Shown: positions 48,583 to 58,831 of the stretch, one piece after another | Layout of the letters: each line of letters begins with the position of its first letter | Position numbering within the stretch: the stretch's first letter is position 1 | Position numbers and translations under genes: made by a program | Assembly: GCF_000614125.1 (NCBI RefSeq) | Contig: NZ_BAKJ01000005.1 | Span: 62,001-126,000, forward strand | Length of the DNA: 64,000 bases | Direction: 5' to 3' | Source of the DNA: Bacteroides rodentium JCM 16496 | GTDB taxonomy: Bacteria; Bacteroidota; Bacteroidia; Bacteroidales; Bacteroidaceae | The notes under the pieces: model-generated | Told to the model about the DNA's origin: nothing | Seen by the model: only the letters and a program-made list of their open reading frames with translations | Database searches by the model: none

Positions 48583-50095
48583 ATGAACCGTTTACTTAGT
48601 TATACTCTGATTGTTTATTTGTTGTCTGTAATTTGTGCATGCGGTGGTGGGGTGGTTTATGAGCCCGATAAGCCGTTGGTGCATTTCTCTGCGGATATGT
48701 TTTGGGTGGGCGAGCCTACGGGATTGTTGTTTTATAAAGGAGGCTACCACCTCTTTTACCAGTATAATCCGACAGATTCTGTATATGGAAACATCCATTG
48801 GGGGCATGCTGTCAGCAACGACCTGTATCATTGGGAAAAGAAATCGATAGCTTTGTGCCCGGATAGCATCGGATATCTGAAATCGGGAAGCGTGATTGCA
48901 GACGATAAGAATCTGTCCGGATTGGGCTCTGCTTCTCAAACGCCTTTGATAGCCTATTATACCTATCAGTCGGAAGAGGCAACCGGTGTGTATCATGCTT
49001 ATAGCCTTGACGGAGGAGAGAACTGGATTAAATCGGGCAAAATTCAGTTGGAAAACGAGCCCGGTGTGAAATTGAATAGTCCGCAAGTGAAGTGGAATAT
49101 TGACATGCACTGTTGGTTGATGACAGTTTCCACAGGATATTCGGTGCTGTTTTATAAGTCGGATGATGGTAAGCGATGGAGCTATCAGAGTGAATTTACC
49201 GTGGATGACAATAGCGGCTCGAATATGGAAAGAACGGATTTCTTTCGTATAAGAGTTTCGGGGCAAGATTTATATAAATGGGTATTATTGGTTAATATGT
49301 TAAACGGGCCGGCCAACGGTGCGCCGGCCACACGTTATTTTGTCGGAGATTTTTCGGGTGGGAAGTTCATCCCTACACAAAATAAGAGGTTGTGGGTAGA
49401 TTACGGTAAGGACAACTATGCAGGAGGAACTTTTGAAGGATTGCAAGAGGAAGATAGAATCTTCTTAGGCTGGATGAATTGCTGGGAATATGCCAATAGT
49501 ATTCCCAGCCTGAATGGTCGTGGAGGCATGACAACGCCGCGAACGTTGAATCTGGTAGAAGAGGGCAACCACTATGTCTTGCAATCAAATCTCCAACGCA
49601 ATGTCGAAAAGCTGTTTGGGGGAAAGTCTGGGTTAGTCCATGGTAAGCGACTCGAATCTGACGTAATGCGCATAAGCAATCCGTATCGGAATGAGCCGTT
49701 TATCCTGCATGTGAATTACGACAATAGGGACAACTTTGCATGGTGGAAAGCCAACGATTACGGAATCAGACTCATTACGAAAAGCGGAAAATCCATTTCA
49801 ATAGGTTATCAAAACGAGCTTAGCTATTTCTACATAGACCGTTCCGGTTGTATAGTTCCGGCACTGTCTGATTGGATGGGGCAGATAATGGGAGGCAGTT
49901 ATCGGCCTTCCATGGATGCAATAGACTGGTATATACTATACGATTATAATTCAATAGAACTGATTGCCGCAAATGGCCGGATAAACATCTCTTCTTTATG
50001 CTACCCGAGAGGTGATATTGAAGTGATTGAGTTTTTTTGCCGATTCAGGTTCGGTAACTATCAATGATTCGTCGATTATTCAATTAATTAAGTAA
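48583..50095 (+). CDS. GH32-type lipoprotein with altered catalytic motifs, frameshifted at its end
   Basis: Five-bladed propeller plus beta-sandwich of the GH32 plan; SPII signal (IVYLLSVICAC). The fold context is clear (GLLFYKGGYHLFYQYNP, IHWGHAVSNDLYHW, ATRYFVGDF, YGKDNYAGGTFEG, IFLGWMNCWEYA). But the WMNDPNG nucleophile motif reads WVGEPTG (E44), the RDP motif reads NSP (165-167), and WECPD reads MERTD (216-219). Normal invertase or levanase chemistry is therefore doubtful. A run of seven T at 50032-50038 shifts the end; with six T the protein ends FFADSGSVTINDSSI and stops at 50095, 503 residues. Confidence 0.85.
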
Positions 50096-50107
50096 TATAA
50101 TAGAAAT

Positions 50108-51588
50108 ATGAAGAATAGATTAATGACTATGGCGATGATGTTGGCCACTGCCGCATCATCGTGCTTTGCCCAATTTTCAGTGAAATACAATCCGGAAGAA
50201 CAACCGGAAGGGAACATACAATATTTCACCCCGGCAGGCGGAAACCAGTTTGTGGGTGACTGTATCCCTTTCTTCAGGGACGGGACATTTTATTTGTATT
50301 GGCTGCTCGACGAGGGGCACCATTCGGCGCTGAACGGCCTGGGAGGGCACCAGTGGTGTGTAAGTACAAGTACCGACCTTAAGAACTGGAAACATCACCC
50401 ATAGCCATTGGGATTGACGAAGATTGGGAGAAATCCATCTGTACAGGTTCTGTCGCTTATGACGGGAAGAAGCATTATGCTTTTTATGCAACCCGGCTCA
50501 TACTGGATGACAACAGCGTAAACGAACAGTTGAGCTATGCCGTCAGCAAGGACGGGTTGAAATACACCAAGCAAAAGCCGAATCCGTTTTATACTTCGGC
50601 ACCGGGGTATAGCAAAAGGCATTTCCGGGATCCGAAGGTTGTTATAGATAAAGACGGTGTTTTCCATTTGTTTGTATCTACCGAAGTAGATAATTATGTA
50701 ATCGCCGAAGGACGTGGTTGCTTGGTGCATTTGACTTCGAAAAACCTGAAAGATTGGAAAGTGGAAGCACCGTTACTGACCGGGCAAAGAGATGTTCCGG
50801 AATGTCCGGACTATTTTAAATGGAACGATTGGTACTATCTGGTTTATGGGCAGGCCGGGGATACTTACTATGTGAAATCAAGACAGCCCTATGGCCCTTG
50901 GGAATATCCGGAATCGCAAGCTTTGCTGGAACAGTGGGTAAACGTGGCCAAAACAGCCCGGTTCAATGGAAATAGAAGAATTGTGGCAGGGTGGATTCCC
51001 AGTAAGCAAGATAATAAAGACTACGGTTGGGAACGCTTTGGAGGCAGTATTGTGCTTCGCGAGGCCATTCAGCTGCCTAACGGGGATTTGGCGACCAAAT
51101 TTGTTCCGGAAACGAGCTTTCATACAGTAGCAGCTTCAAATATCAAATTGGAAAGCGGACAAAATGCAGAGATTGTGGCGGGCAATACGGTGGTGATGAA
51201 GGCCCAGGGTGCAATGGGTGGTGCATATATTAAAGATATGCCATACTCCTGCAGGGTTACGTTTGAAGTAGAACCGCAAAGTGTTTGTGATGAGTTCGGG
51301 CTGTTTATCCGTGCCAAGGAGAAGGCCAACGATGGATACAAGCTCAGCTTTAGCCCCAATAAGAGAACTGTGCGGCTGGGTGATGATGCGTTTATCGAGG
51401 CTGTATCGGGATTGGATAAGCAGATAAAGGTTGAGCTTATCCTTAAAGAGGACATCATAGATGTTTGCATCAACGATCGGCGTTGCATTGTGAACAGATT
51501 GCCCGAACGTAAAGGAAACTACCTTTGGTTCTATACGAAGCAGGGAAACCTTGAGTTTAAGAACATCCAAGTTGATATATTTGATTAG
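50108..51588 (+). CDS. GH32 family hydrolase with intact triad, frameshifted
   Basis: Signal peptide ending SSCFAQ. The catalytic residues are present: nucleophile D51 in NQFVGDCIPFF, RDP at 174-176 in HFRDPKVVI, and acid/base E232 in PECPDYFKW. A C-terminal sandwich (FEVEPQSVCDEFGLFIRA) follows. The frame breaks at 50398-50400, where HHP is followed by a stop. With four C in place of three it reads HHPIAIGIDEDWEKS, giving 493 residues. Located 12 bp after the first GH32-type gene. Fructan or fructoside hydrolysis is the family expectation; the actual linkage is unknown. Confidence 0.87.
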
Positions 51589-51615
51589 TGGTCGGTTTAT
51601 GTAATAAGATTCGTT

Positions 51616-52773
51616 ATGAAAAGCAGTATGGTTAGCTATAAAAGCATAATTCCTGTAATGCTTGCGTTCTTCACAATGGGGTTTGTCGACTTGGTGGGAA
51701 TTGCAACCAATTATGTGAAGCAGGATTTTGCCCTATCGGACACGGCCGCCAATTCGTTTACGGTGATGGTCTTCTTGTGGTTCCTTGTTTTTTCAATCCC
51801 AACAGGCATGTTGATGAATAAGATAGGGCGGAAAAACACGGTGTTGTTGAGCATGGCAGTTACTTTTGTCGGTTTGCTTGTTCCGCTCTTGGTATATGAT
51901 GCCATTTCGATGTTTTTTGCTTTTTCGTTCATCGGCATAGGAAATACCCTGATGCAGGTTTCACTGAATCCATTGTTGGCTGGCTTGGTTGTTGAGGAGC
52001 GGCTGCCAAGTTGCCTGACTTTAGGTCAGTTCATAAAGTCCGTCGCTTCGTTTGTTGCCCCGCTGATTGCCGTACATGCAGCTGTGCAAATGGATAATTG
52101 GAGATTGCTGTTTCTGATTTTTGCGGTGATAGATGTCATGGCAGTTCTTTATCTGCTGTTTACTCCGGTTGCAGAGGCTAAAGCTCAAAACAGCTCTTCG
52201 ACGTTCAAGGAGTGTGTCTTGTTGTTGAAAAATGGGGTCATCCTTTTATTGTTTGTCGGTATATTGGTTCATGTAGGCATTGATGTAGGTGTTAATATTT
52301 CGGCTCCGAAGCTGTTGCAAGAGCGTGTAGGGCTTTCTTTGTCGGAGGCCGGTTATGCAACGAGTGTGTTCTTTTTGTTCCGCACATTGGGATGTTTTTC
52401 CGGTACAATCATCATGGCAAAATTTTCGCCAGTGAAATTCTTTGTCTGTAGCGTGGTGTCGATGCTTGTGGGAGTTGTGGGACTGATGTTCGCCTCTTCC
52501 GAGATGATGATTTATGCCTGTGTGGCAATCGTCGGCATCGGCAATTCAAATGTATTTTCTGTGATATTCTCGCGCGCATTGCTCTATATGCCTTCGCGTA
52601 ACAATGAAATTTCCGGACTGATGATTATGGGCATAACCGGAGGAGCAGTTTTCCCGGTTCTGATGGGCATGGCTTCCGATTGCATGGGCGGACAAATCGG
52701 TACTGTCATTATTCTGGCAGTCTGTGTGGCCTATCTTTTGTTCCTGTCCGGTAAGATGGATAAGTGTTCTTAA
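51616..52773 (+). CDS. MFS sugar permease (FucP-like)
   Basis: 385 residues with about 12 membrane helices, intact. It begins MVSYKSIIPVMLAFFTMGFVD and has the MFS loop MNKIGRKNTVLLSMAV between helices 2 and 3. Distant members transport fucose, glucose or other sugars by H+ symport. It lies 27 bp after GH32 and 13 bp before the kinase, so it probably brings the released monosaccharide into the cytoplasm for phosphorylation. The sugar is not evident. Confidence 0.85.
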   Translation: MKSSMVSYKSIIPVMLAFFTMGFVDLVGIATNYVKQDFALSDTAANSFTVMVFLWFLVFSIPTGMLMNKIGRKNTVLLSMAVTFVGLLVPLLVYDAISMFFAFSFIGIGNTLMQVSLNPLLAGLVVEERLPSCLTLGQFIKSVASFVAPLIAVHAAVQMDNWRLLFLIFAVIDVMAVLYLLFTPVAEAKAQNSSSTFKECVLLLKNGVILLLFVGILVHVGIDVGVNISAPKLLQERVGLSLSEAGYATSVFFLFRTLGCFSGTIIMAKFSPVKFFVCSVVSMLVGVVGLMFASSEMMIYACVAIVGIGNSNVFSVIFSRALLYMPSRNNEISGLMIMGITGGAVFPVLMGMASDCMGGQIGTVIILAVCVAYLLFLSGKMDKCS

Positions 52774-52786
52774 AGAGGAGGATGTT

Positions 52787-54098
52787 ATGGAATATATAGG
52801 AATCGATATTGGAACCAGTTCCATTTGTGGAATTGCTTACAACCCTTCTGATAAAAGCTGTAAGACGATAGTCAAAGAGAACAACGCAAACTTGGTTTCA
52901 AACTGTCAGTGGGAGAGAATCCAAGACCCGGAACGGATCTATCGCATCGTTGAGCAAATGATTGGCGATTTGCGAATTTTGTGCACAGATATAAAGGGCA
53001 TCGGTTTCTCCGGACAAATGCATGGTATATTGTATGTTGATGCGAATGGAGTGGCAGCAAGCCCTTTGTACACTTGGCAAGACGGCAGGGGAAATCTTCC
53101 GTATAAAGATGGGGAGACTTATGCCGGCTATATGACGAAAGTGACCGGTTGGCCTATGGCGACGGGATATGGACTTGCGACACATTATTACAACCTGCAG
53201 AATGGCATTGTTCCTGAGGAGGCGGTTAAATTGTGCACAATCATGGATTATGTGTCTATGCGGTTATGCAAACAAACGGTTCCGAGTATTGAACCATCGA
53301 ATGCGGCAGGCCTGGGATTGTTTGACAAACAGCAATTACGGTTCAAGTCATCTTTGTTCGACAGGCTCTGCATTGATGAATCGATATTGCCAACCGTTGT
53401 CGGATCAAAAACCGTGGTAGGGCATTACGATGATATTCCGGTTTGTGTATCTATCGGTGATAACCAGGCTGCTTTCTTAGGGTCGGTCAAGGACATCGAC
53501 CGGTCGATACACATTACCATCGGAACCAGCAGCCAAATCTCCGTGTACTCTGATAAATATATCGAGATAGACGAACTGGATACACGGCCTTTTCCGGGCG
53601 GTGGCTATTTGCTGGTTGGGGCACCGCTTTGTGGCGGAATATCGTTTGTCATGTTGAAAGACTTTTTCGGAAAGACTTTGAAACTTTTAGCCGGGACAGA
53701 GGCGGATGATGAATATCTGTTCCAACGGATGACCTCTATGGCATATCAGGCAGATTCGGTAGAGAATATCAAAGTGGAAACTCTGTTTTGCGGCACTCGT
53801 TCCAACTAATAAACGGGGGAAGATAGAAGGTATCTCTTTGAATAATTTCACTCCGGAGAATTTAATCATTGGATTTGTTGATGGTGTATGCGATAGCTTG
53901 TACGACTATTTTGTCTTGATACCGGGCTCAATCAGTAAGGGGAAAACGAAATTGATAGGCTCCGGTAATGGTATAAAGAAGAATCGGCTGATGCAACATG
54001 CGCTTGAAGAGGTTTTCGAAAGGGAGCTAAGGCTATCTGACATAAAAGAAGAGGCTGCTTTCGGTGCTTGCTGCATGGCTATGAATAATAAAAAATAG
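52787..54098 (+). CDS. FGGY-family ketose kinase, sedoheptulokinase-like, frameshifted
   Basis: Sugar kinase with the FGGY N-terminal phosphate-1 motif GIDIGTSSICG, GISGQMHGI-type strand (IGFSGQMHGILYVDANG), TWQDGRGN, and the second-domain ITIGTSSQISV. These best resemble sedoheptulokinase (SHPK/CARKL). Near 53805 LFCGTRSN is followed by a stop. Two missing C would restore GTRSNPNKRGKIEGISL, matching the family GTRxxPxxRG pattern; a one-base excess also works. About 437 residues ending MNNKK. A good AGAGGAGG ribosome site precedes the start. Cytoplasmic phosphorylation of a ketose imported by the upstream permease is inferred. Confidence 0.83.
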
Positions 54099-54104
54099 GT
54101 TGAT

Positions 54105-56176
54105 ATGAAAAATACATTAGGTGTAATTACTTTGAATTTGCTGTTGGCCGGTTGTTTTTCTGCTTGCGGGAAACAACCGCAGGCCGCAGAAGAGAATGGA
54201 GCAAGAGTAGCGTTACTAAGCAACCATTGGGATACCAGCACGTCCAATCGAACGATAGCAGAATTGGATGACCGGAATTGGAGTGGCCCGTTACCTGCAT
54301 TGGAGGATATTACGAAGGGTTTCTCTATCCGTTTCAATGCAGACTTCTCCATCCCGAACAGGGACAGGTGTCTTTTGCAAATCCCGGGAGTGCTGGATGT
54401 ATGTTTGCGCCAGCACAATCCGCTGGATAGGGACAAGCAAAATTATCCGGCCTTTAAGATGGCCGATGGGTCGGTTCCTGTGTTGGAGGCTGTCATCTCA
54501 CTCAAGACACCCATGGAGGGGAAAGTGGAAAAAATGCCGGTGGGCATTCCCTTGGCTATGTTGGAAAGCCCCTTGGGAAGGCACGACGTTCTATTGAATT
54601 TTACAGGAGCAAGATGGACGATGTATGTAGACGGGCAATTGCTCGATAATGATTTCCCTTTGGGGTATCCTTTGGCAGAACAAATGGACAAGTGGGAAAT
54701 CAATCCGGATTTTGTCTCAAAGGCAGAGCTGGTTTATCCGGCGGTGGCTCCGGTCCGTAAAGAAGGAACGGCCCGGGGGGATGGGCCTCAAGTGCAATTC
54801 TGGACACCTGCCGGCCATAATACGTGGGTGGGCGATGTGGTCAGCCTTTATCATAAGGACACTTATCATCTGTTCTATTTGTACGACCGGCGCGGGCATC
54901 AGAGCAAACTGGGCAGGGGAGGGCACTACTTCGAACACTTGTCTACAAAAGACTTCAAGCATTGGACCGAGCACGAGGCTGCGGTTCCTGTCGAAGAGCA
55001 GTGGGAGACATTTGGAACCGGCACTCCTTTTGTCTACGATGACAAGCTTTGCATCAGTTATGGCTATCATACCACCCGTATCTATCCGAGGGAGCAGACT
55101 ACGCTTCCCGAGCTTTACGAGTATTTGGACAAGAAGGGACATACGGGAGCGTTCGACAGGCATCAAATGAGGGGTGTTGCGGCAGGTGCCTCTTATTCTG
55201 TCAGCGAAGACGGGGTTCACTTTGCCAAAACCGGTGTGCTGTTTCATCCGTGCGAGAATCCGAGTATCTATGTAGACCCCGAAGGAAGGCTGAAGATGCT
55301 TGCCAACTATGGGGCGCAAGGCACGTGGGCGTCCGATTCGGTGAATGGTGGCTGGCATTGCCTGAACGAGAATTTCCCGTTGGGAGGAGACTGCACGTTC
55401 TTCTTCCATTGGGAGATTATGATTACATCATAGGCGGATTCACGAGGTTGTGGTCCAAGCGTGCGGAGCAGCCGGACAGTGCGTATAAGGATATGGTGGC
55501 ATCGGGAGTGGATTTCTATAACGGCCTTTGTGTGCCTACCATTTCGAGGATATTCGATAATCGGTATGTGATGGCCGGCTGGATGTGGATGAAAGCGTGG
55601 GGAGGCCCGTTGGTGATTCATGAGTTGGTGCAACTGCCCGATGGAAGAATCGGCACGAAATGGATGGACGAACTGGTGCCGGTGACCCTGAATAGGAAGG
55701 TTGCTGTAGAGGCATCTTCTAATCAAGCACAGAATATTCCCTGCCGGTCTTTTTTGCTGACTTTTGATGTGAATCCGACGGCTGCCGACGGTCGGTTGTC
55801 TGTCTGCTTGTTGCCGTCGGCTGACAAGGCGCTGCAAGATGCTTGCGAATGGCGGTTGGACAATAAGCGCAGACGGGCGCAGTATTCGTTTGTAACCGCT
55901 CGGGCGGATTGCGATGAAAAGACATTGCGCGAGGGCGGGGCACCGCAATCGGGAAGGAACTATGCCATTGAGCAGTTGCCGGATACAGACAGACCGTTTA
56001 CAGTGCGCATGCTGGTCAAGGCTTCCGATAAGTTTGATGGTACGATGGTGGATACGGAAATTGCCGGTAAGCGGACGATGATTTCTTATCGGGAGAAGTT
56101 GTTTGTAGACAGGCTTCAGTTTGCGTGCGATAAGATGGAAATCACAAACCTGAAGGTGATGCCTTTGGCAGAATAA
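54105..56176 (+). CDS. GH32-type hydrolase with N-terminal sandwich domain, frameshifted
   Basis: 690 residues when repaired. SPII-like signal (NLLLAGCFSAC). Residues 40-215 form a concanavalin/LamG-like sandwich (GRHDVLLNFTGARWTMYVDG), then a GH32-type propeller with aspartate D244 in WVGDVVSLYH. The other two motifs are altered: ENP at 384-386 in place of RDP, and GDCT at 428-431 in place of ECPD. The frame breaks at 55412-55414 (FFFHWEIMITS); with GGGG in place of GGG it reads HWGDYDYIIGGFTRLW. Begins 6 bp after the kinase and ends the operon at a strong hairpin. Confidence 0.82.
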
Positions 56177-56184
56177 TCCGGGCT

Positions 56185-56225
56185 ATCACCCTCGTTGCAA
56201 CTACCTGTGGCGAGGGTGATTTTTA
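56185..56225. terminator. Rho-independent terminator of the GH32-type PUL
   Basis: Perfect 10-bp stem ATCACCCTCG / CGAGGGTGAT with a 16-nt loop and a TTTTT tail at 56220. It lies between the last PUL gene and the convergent regulator, so it may serve both. Confidence 0.85.
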
Positions 56226-56256
56226 GTTTATGAGAAATCCGGCACATTCCGTCTTT

Positions 56257-57357
56257 TTATGGTTTCAAGAATTTGGAAGAATCTCTTATGATGATATCTC
56301 CTCTCAGGGATACGCTTACCGGAGGGCGGTTGTAGCATTTGATTTTCCGCATCATCAGTTCGATGCTGACGTCTGCAATCTCTTTGCAGGGCTGGACAAA
56401 CGAGGTGAGGGAGCACTTCAGGTGTTGCGAGTACTTCATGTCGTCGAAGCCTGTGATGAGCAGGTCGGTTCTTGTCTTATAACCGATTGCTTCCAATGAA
56501 GACATCAGTACGGCGGCGGTTGCGTCGTTGGCGCATATGATGCCTGTCTTGCCCCGCTCTATCCGGATGCGGTTGATGAAGTCCATGTTCTCGGGGTTGC
56601 CGCAATACTCGTGTTGCAAGTCGAAGGGCAGGCCGTGTTCCTGGCAGGTATTCTTTACGGCCAGGTAGCGGACTTTTACGGAATAGGCGGAGCTGGGCCT
56701 GTACAGGAAATAGATGCGTTGGCATCCGGCATCGATAAGATGTTGCGCCATCGTGCATCCGGCTCCGTAGTTGTCCAGGGAGACTACATCGAAAGGACTT
56801 TTCTGGGGAGGGGGTACAATGTCCCGGTCTATCAATATCAGTGGGATATTGGCGCGGCTTATTTGGCTGCAGATGGTTTTGTTGATGATATCTGCATCCG
56901 ACACCCGCTCTAAGGGGGAAAAGAATATGCCGTCTACTTTCCTTCTGATATAGTTGTTGCAGCACGATTCAATCAGGTTTTTTCTTATCTGGGCGTTGCT
57001 GGCTGTGGCCCCGTCCCACAGGCAGGTGAACTGCATGGCTTCGGACTGCTTTAATATTTGGTCGTTTATGATCGAAAAGATTTCCGACTCGCCGGCTCCG
57101 GGCAGCAGCAGGCCGAAGGTGTAATTGCTTTTAGACTCTTTTTGGTATAATACAACGGTTCCTTTGCCTTTGTTCTTCTGTACCAGTCCTTCTTTTTGCA
57201 GCTGGCTGTATACTTTGGCAATCGTCGGTCTGGAGACATCGTATTTTTCGGCCAGTGTGGTTTCTGTAGGGAGCAGTGTGTTGGTGGGGTAAGTCTGGTC
57301 GAGGATTGTACTCTTGACTTCCTGGTAGATGCTCTTGTAGTTATGTTTGTTTTTCAT
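56257..57357 (-). CDS. GntR-type regulator with LacI-like sugar-binding domain (AraR type)
   Basis: 366 residues, intact. Residues 5-70 are a GntR winged helix (LAEKYDVSRPTIAKVYSQLQKEGL in pieces). From about 75 a periplasmic-binding-protein-like effector domain follows (YTFGLLLPGAGESEIFS; GIICANDATAAVLMSSL; LLITGFDDMKYSQHL). Such proteins repress sugar operons until a sugar or sugar phosphate binds. It is convergent with the GH32-type PUL and the obvious candidate regulator, replacing the hybrid two-component sensor usual for fructan PULs. Confidence 0.87.
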   Translation of the reverse strand: MKNKHNYKSIYQEVKSTILDQTYPTNTLLPTETTLAEKYDVSRPTIAKVYSQLQKEGLVQKNKGKGTVVLYQKESKSNYTFGLLLPGAGESEIFSIINDQILKQSEAMQFTCLWDGATASNAQIRKNLIESCCNNYIRRKVDGIFFSPLERVSDADIINKTICSQISRANIPLILIDRDIVPPPQKSPFDVVSLDNYGAGCTMAQHLIDAGCQRIYFLYRPSSAYSVKVRYLAVKNTCQEHGLPFDLQHEYCGNPENMDFINRIRIERGKTGIICANDATAAVLMSSLEAIGYKTRTDLLITGFDDMKYSQHLKCSLTSFVQPCKEIADVSIELMMRKIKCYNRPPVSVSLRGDIIIRDSSKFLKP

Positions 57358-57413
57358 ATTGTCCTTCGGTATTGATGGCAGGGGGGTGGAGGTAGAGCCG
57401 CATAGAGGAGGGC

Positions 57414-57764
57414 TTAGAGGCCTGCAGATGCCTTGGCTTCGGCAACCAGTTGGCTTATTTCGGTGGCAGAGATGCTGTCGCGTTCTTCCTTGTCGTAGAG
57501 GTAGAGCAAGGTGATGTTTCCGTTTTCTTCGTCTATGCGGTAGGTGTAGGTGATGACACGCGCACCGTGGCTTTTACCCCGGTTCTTGCTGCCGATGGCA
57601 AGGCGCACTTTATGGACACCGTCGCCAAGGTCGGCACCGGCTTGCGGGTTGGCCAATAGCTCATCTTGTAATCGCTGAAGGTCCTGTTTCAGTGATTTGT
57701 ACTTTTTACTGAGACGTTTTACTTCCCGTAAAAACGCTCTCTCGGTGACGATATTATAATTCAT
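57414..57764 (-). CDS. RelE/ParE-type toxin-like protein
   Basis: 116 residues with the RelE-superfamily pattern: N-terminal FLREVKRLSKKYKSLKQDLQRL helices, KVRLAIGSKNRGKSHGARVI strand region, and YRIDEENGNITLLYLYDKEE. In HigB/RelE members this region gives ribosome-dependent mRNA cleavage. Its start overlaps the stop of the upstream gene by 11 bp, as usual for a toxin-antitoxin pair (antitoxin first). Activity cannot be judged from sequence. Confidence 0.75.
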   Translation of the reverse strand: MNYNIVTERAFLREVKRLSKKYKSLKQDLQRLQDELLANPQAGADLGDGVHKVRLAIGSKNRGKSHGARVITYTYRIDEENGNITLLYLYDKEERDSISATEISQLVAEAKASAGL

Positions 57765-58023
57765 CTATCAGTTCCTGCAAGGTTTTTTGCTTTATCCCCA
57801 TCCGTTGTGCACGAAACATCTCAGTCAGTCCTTCACGAATGCCGTCCATCACTTCTTCCTTGCTGATGTATTCGGTTTCCTCCTTTTCTTCGGTTTGCAG
57901 GGCTTTCAGTGCATTCTTCAATGTGCGTTGCACTTTCTTCAGCACTTCCGGGCTGTCTGTGGCGAAGAGTTGGCGAATGATTTCGGCCCGTTGCACATCA
58001 AGGTTCATGGTTGTTGTTGCCAT
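57754..58023 (-). CDS. Probable antitoxin partner of the RelE-type toxin
   Basis: 89 residues starting MATTTMNLDVQR, mostly alpha-helical and charged (VLKKVQRTLKNALKALQTEE; EYISKEEVMDGIREGLTEMF). The N-terminus resembles small Bacteroidales antitoxin or addiction-module proteins, but I see no clear ribbon-helix-helix or HTH motif. Named by its overlap with the downstream RelE-type gene. An upstream ATG at 58029 adds two residues. Confidence 0.6.
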   Translation of the reverse strand: MATTTMNLDVQRAEIIRQLFATDSPEVLKKVQRTLKNALKALQTEEKEETEYISKEEVMDGIREGLTEMFRAQRMGIKQKTLQELIDEL

Positions 58024-58213
58024 AATCAAGTTCTCCTATAAATAAAAATTGCCCCTTGCCGGGGTGGCAATGGGCAAAGTTAGTAGGATTTTCTGTATAT
58101 CCCAAGTGTTCAGTGGATTATTTGTGCAGGATATCGCTTCTGTCTGTTCGGGAACGGATATCTGCTATCCTGACTTCCAGCTGCAACATGGTGATGTATG
58201 ATGGGGACTTGCC

Positions 58214-58831
58214 CTATTCTAAAAGTATGACTTTTGCCTTTTGATTATCCATTTTGGGCATAGTAGCTCCTATGGGTGCTCCTATGTAAGTCGGGTCGCA
58301 AATTGTGTAGCGCTTGCCATTCATGGAAATGTAGTCTCCGTTTACATTCTCTGTAAAGCAGACGGCGGTTGCCAAGTGTCCCGGATAGTAAATCAGTACG
58401 ACTTTCAGTCCTAACAAATCGCGGACCAATCGGGAGAATAGGATTGAACGGTCTTCACAATCGCAATACGGGTAATAAAGGGTTTCATCCGCGAAAAAAG
58501 CCCTATCGCATCCCCATACTTTGTCATCGTATTCATATACGAAGGCCGTCTGAACGAAATTCAGTAATCTGCTGACGGCTTCATACTGTGATTTTCCGCT
58601 GATGGCTTGTTTCAAGGCAGGATAAAGAGTACGCTGGGCTTGTTTGCTCAGTGGTGTATTTGCATACATGGCCCATCGGGTGCCGAAATCATTGTTGATA
58701 CATGATGTCGGGTATGAATTGAAAAACTGTATCAGGTTTTCATTCGTATTGACCACGGCTCTTACATCTTGGTATTGCTTGGATTGCAGGGTGCGTTGTG
58801 CGGACGATTTAACGGGAGCGTCAATAAATTT
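58214..58831 (-). pseudogene. Truncated transglutaminase-like protein (C-terminal remnant)
   Basis: The C-terminal part of a papain-like transglutaminase: cysteine in YYPYCDCEDRSILFSRL, histidine in YYPGHLATAVCF and aspartate in YTICDPTYIGA form the triad. There is no ATG near the domain start; the nearest codon taken as a start is a GTG at 58756. The frame is open and protein-like for a further 25 codons (FIDAPVKSSAQRTLQSKQYQ) up to the stop of the XRE gene, in the same frame. A larger protein therefore seems to have lost its N-terminal part. It may still be translated from the GTG. Confidence 0.65.

Noticed and set aside
53838..54098. Separate small protein after the kinase
   Set aside because: It is the C-terminal end of the FGGY kinase fold, cut off by the indel near 53805.
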